Positions 1 to 6,365 of a DNA stretch of 10,819 nucleotides are shown piece by piece. The stretch is from the NCBI GenBank assembly GCA_964386925.1, contig CAYLUU010000077.1, positions 1 through 10,819 of the forward strand. The letters run 5' to 3'. Made by a program: the position numbers and the translations under genes. The notes under the pieces were generated by a model. The model worked only from the letters and a program-made list of their open reading frames with translations, was not told where the DNA came from and searched no databases. Source of the stretch: CAG-791 sp964386925 (GTDB lineage: Bacteria > Bacillota > Clostridia > Lachnospirales > Lachnospiraceae). How positions within the stretch are numbered: position 1 is the first letter of the stretch; every line of letters begins with the position of its first letter.

Positions 1-1127
1 TCTCTCTGCTGGCAATTCCGCTGTTCATTCTGGCCGGCAACATCATGAACAACGGCGGTATTGCAAGACGCCTCATCGCCTTTGCGCAGCTGTTCGTTGG
101 TAAGATTCCCGGAAACCTCGCACAGGCGAATATTCTCGGCAACATGCTCTTCGGAGCTCTGTCCGGTTCCTCTGTTGCAGCAGCATCTGCCATGGGCGGC
201 TGCATCAGCCCTACGGAGAAGGAGCAGGGCTATGATCCCGCTTTCAGTGCAGCAGCGAACATCGCATCCGCACCGACAGGACTTCTGATCCCGCCGACCT
301 CTGCCTTCATCGTGTACTCCACGGTTGCTGGCGGCGTGTCCATCTCCACTCTGTTCATGGCAGGCTATGTCCCTGGTATTCTCATGGGCCTTGGCTGCAT
401 GGCTGTTGCCTTTGTTATGGCGAAGAGAGCCGGCATGAAGGCTACCGGACGCGATAAGAGCAAGAGCATCGGACGCATCGTCTGGGATGCCATTCCGTCT
501 CTGCTGCTGATCATTATTGTAATCGGTGGTATTGTTTCCGGTATCTTCACCGCAACTGAGGGTGCAGGCATTGCCGTACTGTACTGCCTGATCCTGTCCA
601 TCATTTATAAGAGCATTACCTTCAAGAGCTTCATGCAGATCCTGCTGAACTCCGCGAAGACCTCCGGCATCATCCTGTTCCTGATCTCTGCATCCTCTGC
701 CATGAGTTTCGTTATGGCGTATGCGGGAATCCCGACGGCCATCAGCAACGCATTGATGGGCATCTCGGACAACAAGTACGTGATCTTCCTCCTGATGAAC
801 ATCATCCTGCTCATCGTTGGTATGTTCATGGATATCACACCGGCCATCCTGATCTTCACACCCATCTTCCTGCCGATCGCGCAGAGCCTGGGAATGAGTG
901 ACATTCAGTTCGGCGTTATGCTGATCTTCAACATGTGCCTTGGCAACATCACGCCTCCGGTAGGCTCGGTTCTGTTCGTAGGCTGCGGCATCGGCGACGT
1001 CTCCATCGAGAAGGTAACACCGAAGCTGATTCCGTACTTTGTTGTGCTGATCGCACTTCTGCTGCTGGTAACCTATGTACCGGCACTGTCACTGGGGATT
1101 CCTACAATGATGGGATTGATCAAGTGA
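1..1127 (+). CDS. TRAP transporter large permease subunit, DctM family (5' truncated by window)
   Basis: This is the large integral-membrane subunit of a tripartite ATP-independent periplasmic-type (TRAP) transporter. The family uses a cation gradient, with a small DctQ-type subunit and a solute-binding protein, to import carboxylates or related acids. The reading frame is open from the first complete codon at position 3, and the upstream residues (LLAIPLFILAGNIMN) are family-typical, so the ATG at 45 is internal rather than the start. About 374 residues are visible against roughly 425-430 for the family, so about 50 N-terminal residues lie outside the window. Seen directly: many hydrophobic segments, the conserved loop GALSGSSVAAASAMGG, a Pro-rich stretch SAPTGLLIPPTSAFIVYS, and the C-terminal signature NITPPVGSVLFVGCGIG. 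Substrate cannot be told from this subunit. The dctQ and dctP partners would be expected upstream. Nothing ties it to the sugar locus further right. Confidence 0.93.
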   Translation, partial: SLLAIPLFILAGNIMNNGGIARRLIAFAQLFVGKIPGNLAQANILGNMLFGALSGSSVAAASAMGGCISPTEKEQGYDPAFSAAANIASAPTGLLIPPTSAFIVYSTVAGGVSISTLFMAGYVPGILMGLGCMAVAFVMAKRAGMKATGRDKSKSIGRIVWDAIPSLLLIIIVIGGIVSGIFTATEGAGIAVLYCLILSIIYKSITFKSFMQILLNSAKTSGIILFLISASSAMSFVMAYAGIPTAISNALMGISDNKYVIFLLMNIILLIVGMFMDITPAILIFTPIFLPIAQSLGMSDIQFGVMLIFNMCLGNITPPVGSVLFVGCGIGDVSIEKVTPKLIPYFVVLIALLLLVTYVPALSLGIPTMMGLIK

Positions 1128-1249
1128 TGATCTGGAGAATATCTGGAATTTGATGCAATGCACTTAATATGCGGATGATTCGCGATGAGTCGCAAGATGT
1201 TAATCTAGGTGTTAACTTTAAAAAGAATTGTTGTGTGATACGTTAGTTG

Positions 1250-1284
1250 GCAGGAGCTGTCTCAATGAGACAGCTCCTGCTTTT
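1250..1284 (+). terminator. Intrinsic terminator downstream of the TRAP permease gene
   Basis: A perfect 14-bp inverted repeat (GCAGGAGCTGTCTC at 1250-1263, its complement at 1267-1280) encloses a 3-nt AAT loop. TTTTG follows immediately on the plus strand. It sits 122 bp after the stop codon of the TRAP permease gene. On the minus strand the hairpin has no T-run after it, so it should mainly stop plus-strand transcription. It could still impede transcripts arriving from the convergent nuclease gene. Confidence 0.85.
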
Positions 1285-1353
1285 GTATAGACATCAAGAT
1301 CGAGGTTAATCAAGGCGTAAGATTTTCCTTACAATATAGTCTCAACAGCCTTT

Positions 1354-1593
1354 TTACTTAATATTGTATTTTGCATACATTTGCTCACGATATTCGTCAT
1401 CGGTCAAAACTCTGTCAATGGAGGACGGGGCTTCATCTGAAGCTGACATTGCCTTGAGCAAGGTCAGCAGGCAGCGCTCTCCTTCGCAGAATCCTTCCTG
1501 TTTACCCTTGCTGAAGCCTTTATTGAGACCCTCCTGTATGCCGGCCTCCCTTGCTCTTTTCCGCTCATGCCGCAGTTTATCCTCTAAATCCAT
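1354..1593 (-). CDS. Possible internally initiated C-terminal Rpn fragment (RpnS-like)
   Basis: Within the Rpn gene, codon M220 (1591-1593 on the minus strand) is preceded by AAAGGAG (1600-1606) with a 6-nt spacer. This is as good a ribosome binding site as the one at the main start. Initiation here, in the same frame and with the same stop, would give a 79-residue, charge-rich protein lacking the whole nuclease domain. In the E. coli Rpn family, small proteins translated from internal starts have been reported to bind and block the full-length nuclease. The initiation signal is seen directly; that it is used, and the antitoxin role, are inferred. The chief alternative is chance, because the codons Lys-Glu (AAG GAG) create the motif. 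Confidence 0.35.
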   Translation of the reverse strand: MDLEDKLRHERKRAREAGIQEGLNKGFSKGKQEGFCEGERCLLTLLKAMSASDEAPSSIDRVLTDDEYREQMYAKYNIK

Positions 1594-2250
1594 AAAGTGC
1601 TCCTTTACCATTGCATCCTGTTTGATTCGTTGAACTTCCCTCTCGATGCTGCGGCAGAACTCATCTGCCGGTGCCATACCGTTTACCATTTTCAGGAAGT
1701 TTTTCAGATCTTGTGGGATGTCCTCCGCTGTCCCGGTACTGCTGAGGAACACCTTCATTGTTCCATCCTGCAGTTCCAGTGCGTGATCATGCAACTCTAT
1801 ATTTTTAAAACGATAGATGTGTCTCCCCTGGCCGAACAGATCAAATCGACCAATCATAACGATATAGGAATCCGGTAGTTCATCGTACGGATTCCCGGCC
1901 CGCAGGCTCTGCACATCCATCATGCTCTGATAGTAGCGTGTGCGCTTTCTCTCGTCACCTTCCTGCTGCATTTGCATCTCGACGTCAAAGCAGCGTCCGT
2001 CAATCTCTGAATACACATCGAAACGTACGCCCTTGCTCGCGAGTGTTCCGTATTCTGTCTTCTGAATTGTATGCTCCTTGACAGATACCAGGTGAAGCTC
2101 CGGGAAAATCCGCTGCATCAATCCTAGGAATAGCTCCTGATTCGACATGACATGGGCGAAAATAAGATCATTCCCAATGCCGGCCTTTTCCCACTTTTCT
2201 GCCGGTGTTTCCTCTTTGCAATTTAACACTGCCTTGTTTTGACTCTTCAT
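1354..2250 (-). CDS. Rpn family recombination-promoting nuclease / PD-(D/E)XK nuclease family transposase
   Basis: This is a 298-residue protein of the PDDEXK_2/Rpn type. Such proteins were first annotated as putative transposases; E. coli Rpn members are DNA endonucleases linked to RecA-independent recombination and phage defence. The catalytic core is visible: D78 in GVRFDVYSEIDG, then E91-x-Q93 in RCFDVEMQ, matching the D...(D/E)xQ variant of the PD-(D/E)XK motif. Conserved flanking pieces are NDLIFAHVMSNQELFLGLMQRIFPE (residues 27-51, here described as one helix region) and an R-x-R-x-R-Y-Y segment at 101-108. Residues about 205-260 are highly charged and Gly/Lys/Glu-rich, typical of the C-terminal tail of this family. 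The start at 2250 is chosen because AGGAGGG lies 6 nt upstream (2257-2263); an in-frame extension to 2454 lacks a Shine-Dalgarno and looks noncoding. The gene stands alone, convergent with the TRAP gene and divergent from the sensor kinase. No terminal inverted repeats were seen around it. Confidence 0.9.
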   Translation of the reverse strand: MKSQNKAVLNCKEETPAEKWEKAGIGNDLIFAHVMSNQELFLGLMQRIFPELHLVSVKEHTIQKTEYGTLASKGVRFDVYSEIDGRCFDVEMQMQQEGDERKRTRYYQSMMDVQSLRAGNPYDELPDSYIVMIGRFDLFGQGRHIYRFKNIELHDHALELQDGTMKVFLSSTGTAEDIPQDLKNFLKMVNGMAPADEFCRSIEREVQRIKQDAMVKEHFMDLEDKLRHERKRAREAGIQEGLNKGFSKGKQEGFCEGERCLLTLLKAMSASDEAPSSIDRVLTDDEYREQMYAKYNIK

Positions 2251-2549
2251 GCAATACCCTCCTGTGAATTTAAAAGTGTTGCAGGAGATTTGCAGTGAGA
2301 CCTGTGACTTTTTATAAATACAGACAGACCACCCTTTATCTGATATCTCATCTGATTTCTGCGAAACCCCTGCTAAATAAATGGAAAACTCATGCATTCG
2401 TTCCGCTCGATATGAAACAGATAAGATTTCAGACCGCTGCTGCAGGACCATCACGAGGGATTATCCGGACATTCAGCTTTCAGAAAGGAACAACGTATGC
2501 ACTTGAGTGCATTTTAGCAAAACAGGAGGAGCATTGTCTATAGATCACT

Positions 2550-2585
2550 CACTATAGCAGCTATAGAGACATTGTGTCTGTAGTG
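2550..2585. repeat. Compact inverted-repeat block with CTATAG copies
   Basis: CTATAG occurs at 2552-2557 and 2561-2566, separated by CAG; each copy is self-complementary, so together they form a 6-bp stem with a 3-nt loop. A third CTATAG lies just upstream (2538-2543). Directly after it, AGACA-TTG-TGTCT (2567-2579) forms a second small hairpin, and CACTA (2550-2554) pairs with TAGTG (2581-2585), closing the whole block. No T-run follows, so it is not an obvious terminator. Function is unknown. Confidence 0.45.
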
Positions 2586-2652
2586 GATTTGCGTTATGCA
2601 ACAGCATATACACATATACCTTTATCATTGAAAATCGTGGATACGGTACGAT

Positions 2653-2681
2653 TTGATAAACTGAATATAAAATCGTAAAAT
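2653..2681 (+). promoter_or_regulatory. Sigma-A type promoter for the two-component system genes
   Basis: TTGATA (2653-2658) and TAAAAT (2676-2681) are separated by 17 bp, a near-consensus -35/-10 pair. It places a transcription start near 2688, about 60 bp ahead of the kinase ATG. It is the best promoter match in the intergenic region. The decent core suggests basal expression of the sensor and regulator without an activator. Confidence 0.65.
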
Positions 2682-2720
2682 ATGTCACGTGGAATTGTGC
2701 GAAATGACGAATGCCACAAT
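2682..2720 (+). promoter_or_regulatory. Candidate operator block, copy 1 (upstream of the sensor kinase)
   Basis: ATGTCAC (2682-2688), TGCGAA (2698-2703) and ATGCCACAAT (2711-2720) occur in the same order ahead of the binding-protein gene at 6194-6235. In both places TGCGAA and ATGCCA(C/T)AAT are exactly 7 nt apart. ATGTCAC and ATGCCAC also resemble each other, so the block may be a direct repeat with 29-bp periodicity, as expected for an AraC-family regulator. Here it overlaps the predicted transcription start and leader, which would fit autorepression. A role as the site of the response regulator encoded at 4606-6192 is inference. Confidence 0.4.
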
Positions 2721-2746
2721 GCGATGCAAGATTTCAGGGGGAACGC

Positions 2747-4528
2747 ATGACATATCAATCCGATCACAGGCATTTTCTTCCGATTCGAATAAAGGTCTTT
2801 CTTGGTTTTATGGTTATCGCGATGCTGACAGAGGCATTAGTCTATGCGGGGGTATTCTCGGTTTACCGTCAGAATGAGAAGACTCAGTATTATCAGCAGA
2901 CGGAGCAGGCATTGGAGCTGATGCTGACGGAGATTCGGAGCAATCTGGCAGAACTGGAGCAGGGGATTGTGTATAAGATTCAGGTGAGCAAGGCACTGCA
3001 GACAGATTATGCACTGTTTCAGGACGATCAGTATATGTTTCAGCGCAATCTGCAGAAGCTGAGTAGTATGCTGCAGATGGCGAGAGTCCCGCTGAGGTCG
3101 ATTTACTGTGAGGAGAGCAGCGGACAGATTGCTTATTATGGACGGACAGGTGCGTTCAAGGGGAACCTGGCAGAATACAGGGAATCGGAGATATACGAAT
3201 ACCTGCAGGAGAACAGGGAAACTTTTCTCAACCATTCCGGCGGTACCTGGTTCCGACGATTCTCGGATAATCCGGATGAAATCTACATGATTAAGAATGT
3301 AATAGATTCCAATTCTGCGGATTATCTGGGGATAATGGTGCTGGAAATGGATCAGTCGTATCTGCAGTCTATGTATGAGAGCGTAGAGTCTGCCTATGAA
3401 TGCAGCGTGGCTATCTATACAGAGGGTGGGGAACTGTTGTCTTGTGGAAACGATTTTCTGGAAGCGGCAGAAGAATATAACCCGCTGACAGATACAGGCA
3501 ATGAGAAGGAATGGAACAGCTATCTGGTGACAAGATCGGATATGCCGCGGAGTAAATGGAGTGTGGTGGCCTTCAAATCGGAATCCGAACTGACGGCAGG
3601 ACTGATGGAAATGATGCCCAGACTGGCAATGGTTGGCGTTCTGATTCTTATTTTTGCTTTTGTGTTGGCACAGTGGTTTGCCAAGACACAGACGGAGAAC
3701 ATTGATGCGATGGTGCGACAGATCCGCAGTATTACGGGAGCAAAATCGGATGCGCTTACCAAGATTGACATTCGCTCGGATGATGAGATGGTTTATCTGG
3801 AGGACGCCTTCAATGAGTTGATCGAGCGGCTGAATCAGTCAGTGCAGCGAATGGCATATGCCAGTGTGGAGAAGGACAAGGCAGAATACAATGCGTTGAT
3901 GGCGCAGACCGATCCGCATTTTCTGTATAACACGTTGGAGGGGATCAGCTCAATCGCCCGGCTGCATGGGGATCAGGAGATTGTCGACTGCATTAATCGG
4001 CTGAGTCGTCTGTATCGGGTGGCAGTGCATGGAAAAGGAGAGGAGATTCCGCTTCGCGAAGAAATGTCTTATGTAGAGAGTTATCTGGAGCTGGAGCATA
4101 TGATCACCGGCGGCAGAATCAATATTGTGGTGGACCCGGATCCTGAGACTCTGGATTTGATGGTACCGAAGCTGATCATACAACCGATTGTAGAGAACAG
4201 CATTCGACACGGCGTGGAGGATATGACAGAGGGCGGAACGGTCATTGTTACCTCACGGGTGGAAGATGATAAACTGGAAATCAGTGTAGCGGATAACGGA
4301 AAAGGAATTACGCAGGATCGAATTCAAAAACTTCTGTCTACAGAAGAGAAGGATGCCATGCATATCGGCGTCAGCTCTGTACAGCGAAGGATCCGCATAC
4401 TGTATGGAGCAAAATACGGCCTGAATATCCAAAGCGATCATGAGGGGACGGTCGTATCAATCTGGCTGCCCGTGCAGATGTCAAAAGGACAGAATGACGA
4501 TGCGGAGGCAGCAGGTTCATTTGCTTAA
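2747..4528 (+). CDS. YesM-type sensor histidine kinase (His_kinase family with HAMP)
   Basis: This 593-residue membrane kinase should sense an extracellular ligand and phosphorylate the response regulator encoded next. The start at 2747 has AGGGGGA at 2736-2742; an in-frame ATG at 2711 has no ribosome binding site. Domains: a short N-terminal tail; TM1 about 17-40; an extracellular sensor region about 41-290 (Cache-like by size and position, not by a motif I can name); TM2 about 293-312; HAMP about 313-365; then a His_kinase domain with phospho-acceptor H391 in QTDPHFLYNTLE. The ATPase domain has an N box around N484 (IIQPIVENSIRHG), a G1 box DNGKG at 516-520, and a G2-like HIGVSSVQRRI near 539-549. 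The phosphoacceptor motif has T-D-P-H where family members usually read I-N-P-H. The gene is followed after 77 bp by its regulator. YesM/YesN pairs commonly control adjacent carbohydrate ABC operons, as arranged here. Confidence 0.93.
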   Translation: MTYQSDHRHFLPIRIKVFLGFMVIAMLTEALVYAGVFSVYRQNEKTQYYQQTEQALELMLTEIRSNLAELEQGIVYKIQVSKALQTDYALFQDDQYMFQRNLQKLSSMLQMARVPLRSIYCEESSGQIAYYGRTGAFKGNLAEYRESEIYEYLQENRETFLNHSGGTWFRRFSDNPDEIYMIKNVIDSNSADYLGIMVLEMDQSYLQSMYESVESAYECSVAIYTEGGELLSCGNDFLEAAEEYNPLTDTGNEKEWNSYLVTRSDMPRSKWSVVAFKSESELTAGLMEMMPRLAMVGVLILIFAFVLAQWFAKTQTENIDAMVRQIRSITGAKSDALTKIDIRSDDEMVYLEDAFNELIERLNQSVQRMAYASVEKDKAEYNALMAQTDPHFLYNTLEGISSIARLHGDQEIVDCINRLSRLYRVAVHGKGEEIPLREEMSYVESYLELEHMITGGRINIVVDPDPETLDLMVPKLIIQPIVENSIRHGVEDMTEGGTVIVTSRVEDDKLEISVADNGKGITQDRIQKLLSTEEKDAMHIGVSSVQRRIRILYGAKYGLNIQSDHEGTVVSIWLPVQMSKGQNDDAEAAGSFA

Positions 4529-4605
4529 GGGAATGAAGGAATTGAAAAAGTGCAAAGGGGCACTGCACGGGAGACTGATAGTCTGTGAAGAACAGAGGGG
4601 GAGCT

Positions 4606-6192
4606 ATGTATCGAATCTATCTGGCAGATGACAATGATCTGTTCCGCGAATCATTGATACAGACCATCCATTGGGAAGAACTCGGATGTTCTCTGGTGGG
4701 AAATGCGCGTGATGGAGAGACCGCGGGAAAGGAAATTTCGGAACTGGAGCCTGATATTGTTCTACTGGATATTCGAATGCCAGGAATGAGCGGACTGGAG
4801 CTGGCTTCCTTGCTGAAGAGCAGAGGTTTTGACGGAAGAATTATCATCATTACAGGGTACAGCGATTTTGCCTATGCACAGAAGAGTATTCGAATCGGGG
4901 TATTCGATTATCTGCTGAAGCCGATTGATGACAGTGAACTGGAAAGTGTCATTCGAAAGGCAATGGCTGATCTGGATGAAAAAAGAGAACGACGGGTGGA
5001 GAGCCATTTTGCGGGACTGACAGAGAGGAAGTCAGAAGCGACCGCAACCAAGGAAATTGAGAGTATGCTGCAACGAGCATTGAGCGGAGATGAAGAGGTT
5101 CTGGAGGAGATGAACCGTGCCGTCAATGCGCAGATTTGTTATACGAGATATGAGCTGTTCCGAATCAGCCCGGATCGGCCGGATCTGGTGGCAGGGCAGT
5201 CTGTGGAAGTCTGGAATCGGTACGTCAGAGGATTGTTGGATACCCGACGGAATGATTCGTTTACTGTATATTATGCATCGCATGACAATGCAATGTTTGC
5301 ACTGGTGCTGTTTCGGAAATTCGATGATGCGAAAGACTATGACATTGAAGCGGTAAGGCTGGCAAATCAGGCTTATGAGAAATCAGTGGAGGAGAACAGC
5401 GACGTTTGTATCAGTATCAGCCGTTGTCATGAGAGTCTGGGCAACCTGCAGGATGCGCTCCGTGAGGCGGCTTTCTCATACGACAGTCGATTTTTTATTG
5501 AAAACAGGCATATCATTCATTACAACAGTCTGAAGAGCAACAGCATGTCGAACATCTATCCCATTATGCAGAAGGTAGAGGAGTTTTATGGGCTTCTGCG
5601 CAGCAATCCGAAGGAAATCGGAAAGTCGCTGGATGAGATCGAGATCATGTTCCATGCGGGAGGGTATTTTGATCTTCCGGTTTTGCGGAATATTCTCGGC
5701 AACATGGCCATTATGATCAACATGATGCTGGCAGAGTACGGAGAGGAGGAAGAAGGCGCTTCCCTGAATGTCGGCAATATTGTTCTGGAAATGGATGCAG
5801 TTGGAACTTTGGACGAGGCCTTTCGGATTCTGCGCAAATATGCAGTTAAGATTGTCGTGCAGGCACAGGAGAGCGCCGAGGATACGAATGGAACGGTAAC
5901 GACGAAGATAATGAGTTACCTTGAGGCGCATTATGCGGAACATATCGGTCTGCAGGATGCCTGCGATTACGTGGGACTTTCCCGTGGACATGTCAGCCGA
6001 TTGTTAAAAAGTGCAACGGGGGAGAGCTTTGTGACGCTTCTGAACCGGATTCGAATTGAAAAGGCCAGGGAAATGCTCGCAACGCATGAGTACAAAGTGT
6101 ATGAGGTTGCGGAGGCTACAGGTTTTTCAAATTACGCATATTTTTACCAGGCATACAAAAAATATACGGGATTATCGCCAAAAAGCACATAA
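4606..6192 (+). CDS. YesN-type response regulator, REC plus AraC-family DNA-binding domain
   Basis: This 528-residue cytoplasmic transcription factor is probably phosphorylated by the upstream kinase and probably activates the sugar operon downstream. The ATG at 4606 is chosen because GAGGGGGAG ends 2 nt before it (4595-4603); a GTG at 4585 in frame is less likely. The receiver domain covers about 1-120, with the acidic pair D8/D9, phospho-acceptor D55 in VLLDIRMPGMSG, switch residues T83 and Y102, and K105 in DYLLKPID. A long linker of about 300 residues follows, usual for this family. The AraC-type domain lies at about 430-528, with two helix-turn-helix units around 449-470 (LQDACDYVGLSRGHVSRLLK) and 498-520 (YEVAEATGFSNYAYFYQAYK), ending in YTGLSP. 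No terminator separates kinase from regulator, so the two are probably co-transcribed. Confidence 0.94.
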   Translation: MYRIYLADDNDLFRESLIQTIHWEELGCSLVGNARDGETAGKEISELEPDIVLLDIRMPGMSGLELASLLKSRGFDGRIIIITGYSDFAYAQKSIRIGVFDYLLKPIDDSELESVIRKAMADLDEKRERRVESHFAGLTERKSEATATKEIESMLQRALSGDEEVLEEMNRAVNAQICYTRYELFRISPDRPDLVAGQSVEVWNRYVRGLLDTRRNDSFTVYYASHDNAMFALVLFRKFDDAKDYDIEAVRLANQAYEKSVEENSDVCISISRCHESLGNLQDALREAAFSYDSRFFIENRHIIHYNSLKSNSMSNIYPIMQKVEEFYGLLRSNPKEIGKSLDEIEIMFHAGGYFDLPVLRNILGNMAIMINMMLAEYGEEEEGASLNVGNIVLEMDAVGTLDEAFRILRKYAVKIVVQAQESAEDTNGTVTTKIMSYLEAHYAEHIGLQDACDYVGLSRGHVSRLLKSATGESFVTLLNRIRIEKAREMLATHEYKVYEVAEATGFSNYAYFYQAYKKYTGLSPKST

Positions 6193-6193
6193 A

Positions 6194-6235
6194 ATGTCAC
6201 AATAACTAATATTGCGAACAACATAATGCCATAAT
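6194..6235 (+). promoter_or_regulatory. Candidate operator/promoter block, copy 2 (upstream of the binding-protein operon)
   Basis: ATGTCAC (6194-6200), TGCGAA (6213-6218) and ATGCCATAAT (6226-6235) repeat the order seen upstream of the kinase gene; the last two elements have the identical 7-nt gap. AATGTCACAAT (6193-6203) and AATGCCATAAT (6225-6235) form an 11-bp direct repeat with two mismatches and 32-bp periodicity. CATAAT at 6230-6235 could be a -10 box, but no good -35 lies 16-18 bp upstream, which suits an activator-dependent promoter. The block starts one base after the regulator stop codon. Regulation by the adjacent AraC-type regulator is inferred. Confidence 0.42.
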
Positions 6236-6249
6236 TTCAAATGGTTTCG

Positions 6250-6307
6250 GAGAGCCGCGGTCGCTAGAATGTATCTCAGAAGTTGAGAGCATGTGAACGC
6301 GGCTCTC
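6250..6307 (+). promoter_or_regulatory. Hairpin in the leader of the binding-protein gene (terminator or leader structure)
   Basis: GAGAGCCGCG (6250-6259) is perfectly complementary to CGCGGCTCTC (6298-6307). The 38-nt loop contains its own smaller stem (TCTCA and TGAGA near 6274-6288). ATTTTAT follows the right arm. It may terminate read-through from the two-component genes, act as a conditional attenuator for the transporter operon, or stabilise the 5' end of its mRNA. The pairing is seen; the function is open. Confidence 0.5.
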
Positions 6308-6365
6308 ATTTTATGGGTACCGGACGTGCGCAAGGGGTACGGCCGGAAACAAAAGGAGGAAACTT

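Larger units (their letters stand above)
2251..2746. other. Gene-free intergenic region between the divergent Rpn and sensor kinase genes
   Basis: About 500 bp hold no convincing gene. The plus-strand frame at 2295-2543 (82 codons) and the minus-strand extension of the Rpn frame to 2454 show no recognised protein similarity and no suitable ribosome binding sites. The left end carries the Rpn ribosome binding site (2257-2263). The middle has a compact inverted-repeat block (2550-2585). The right end carries the kinase promoter (2653-2681), a repeated motif block (2682-2720) and the kinase ribosome binding site (2736-2742). No convincing minus-strand promoter for the Rpn gene was found. Nothing identifiable was seen in 2270-2540. 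Confidence 0.6.

Noticed and set aside
45..1127. ATG at 45 as the start of the TRAP permease gene
   Set aside because: The frame is open upstream to position 3 and encodes family-typical residues, so this Met is internal and the gene is truncated by the window edge.
2251..2454. N-terminal extension of the Rpn protein to an ATG at 2454
   Set aside because: No ribosome binding site there, no family similarity in the added 68 residues, and an excellent AGGAGGG precedes the start at 2250.
2295..2543. 82-codon plus-strand open frame in the intergenic region
   Set aside because: No ribosome binding site at its start, no recognisable motif, and it overlaps the 5' flank of the Rpn gene.
1281..2550. 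Rpn gene as part of a mobile element with terminal inverted repeats
   Set aside because: No matching inverted repeats or target-site duplications were seen on the two flanks; the hairpin at 1250-1280 is a terminator and has no partner on the other side.
4529..4605. Terminator or regulatory hairpin between kinase and regulator
   Set aside because: Only 5-bp stems (AGTGC/GCACT and AGACT/AGTCT) with no T-run; too weak to claim.
5476..5991. 171-codon minus-strand open frame opposite the response regulator
   Set aside because: Shadow of the regulator coding sequence without recognisable features.
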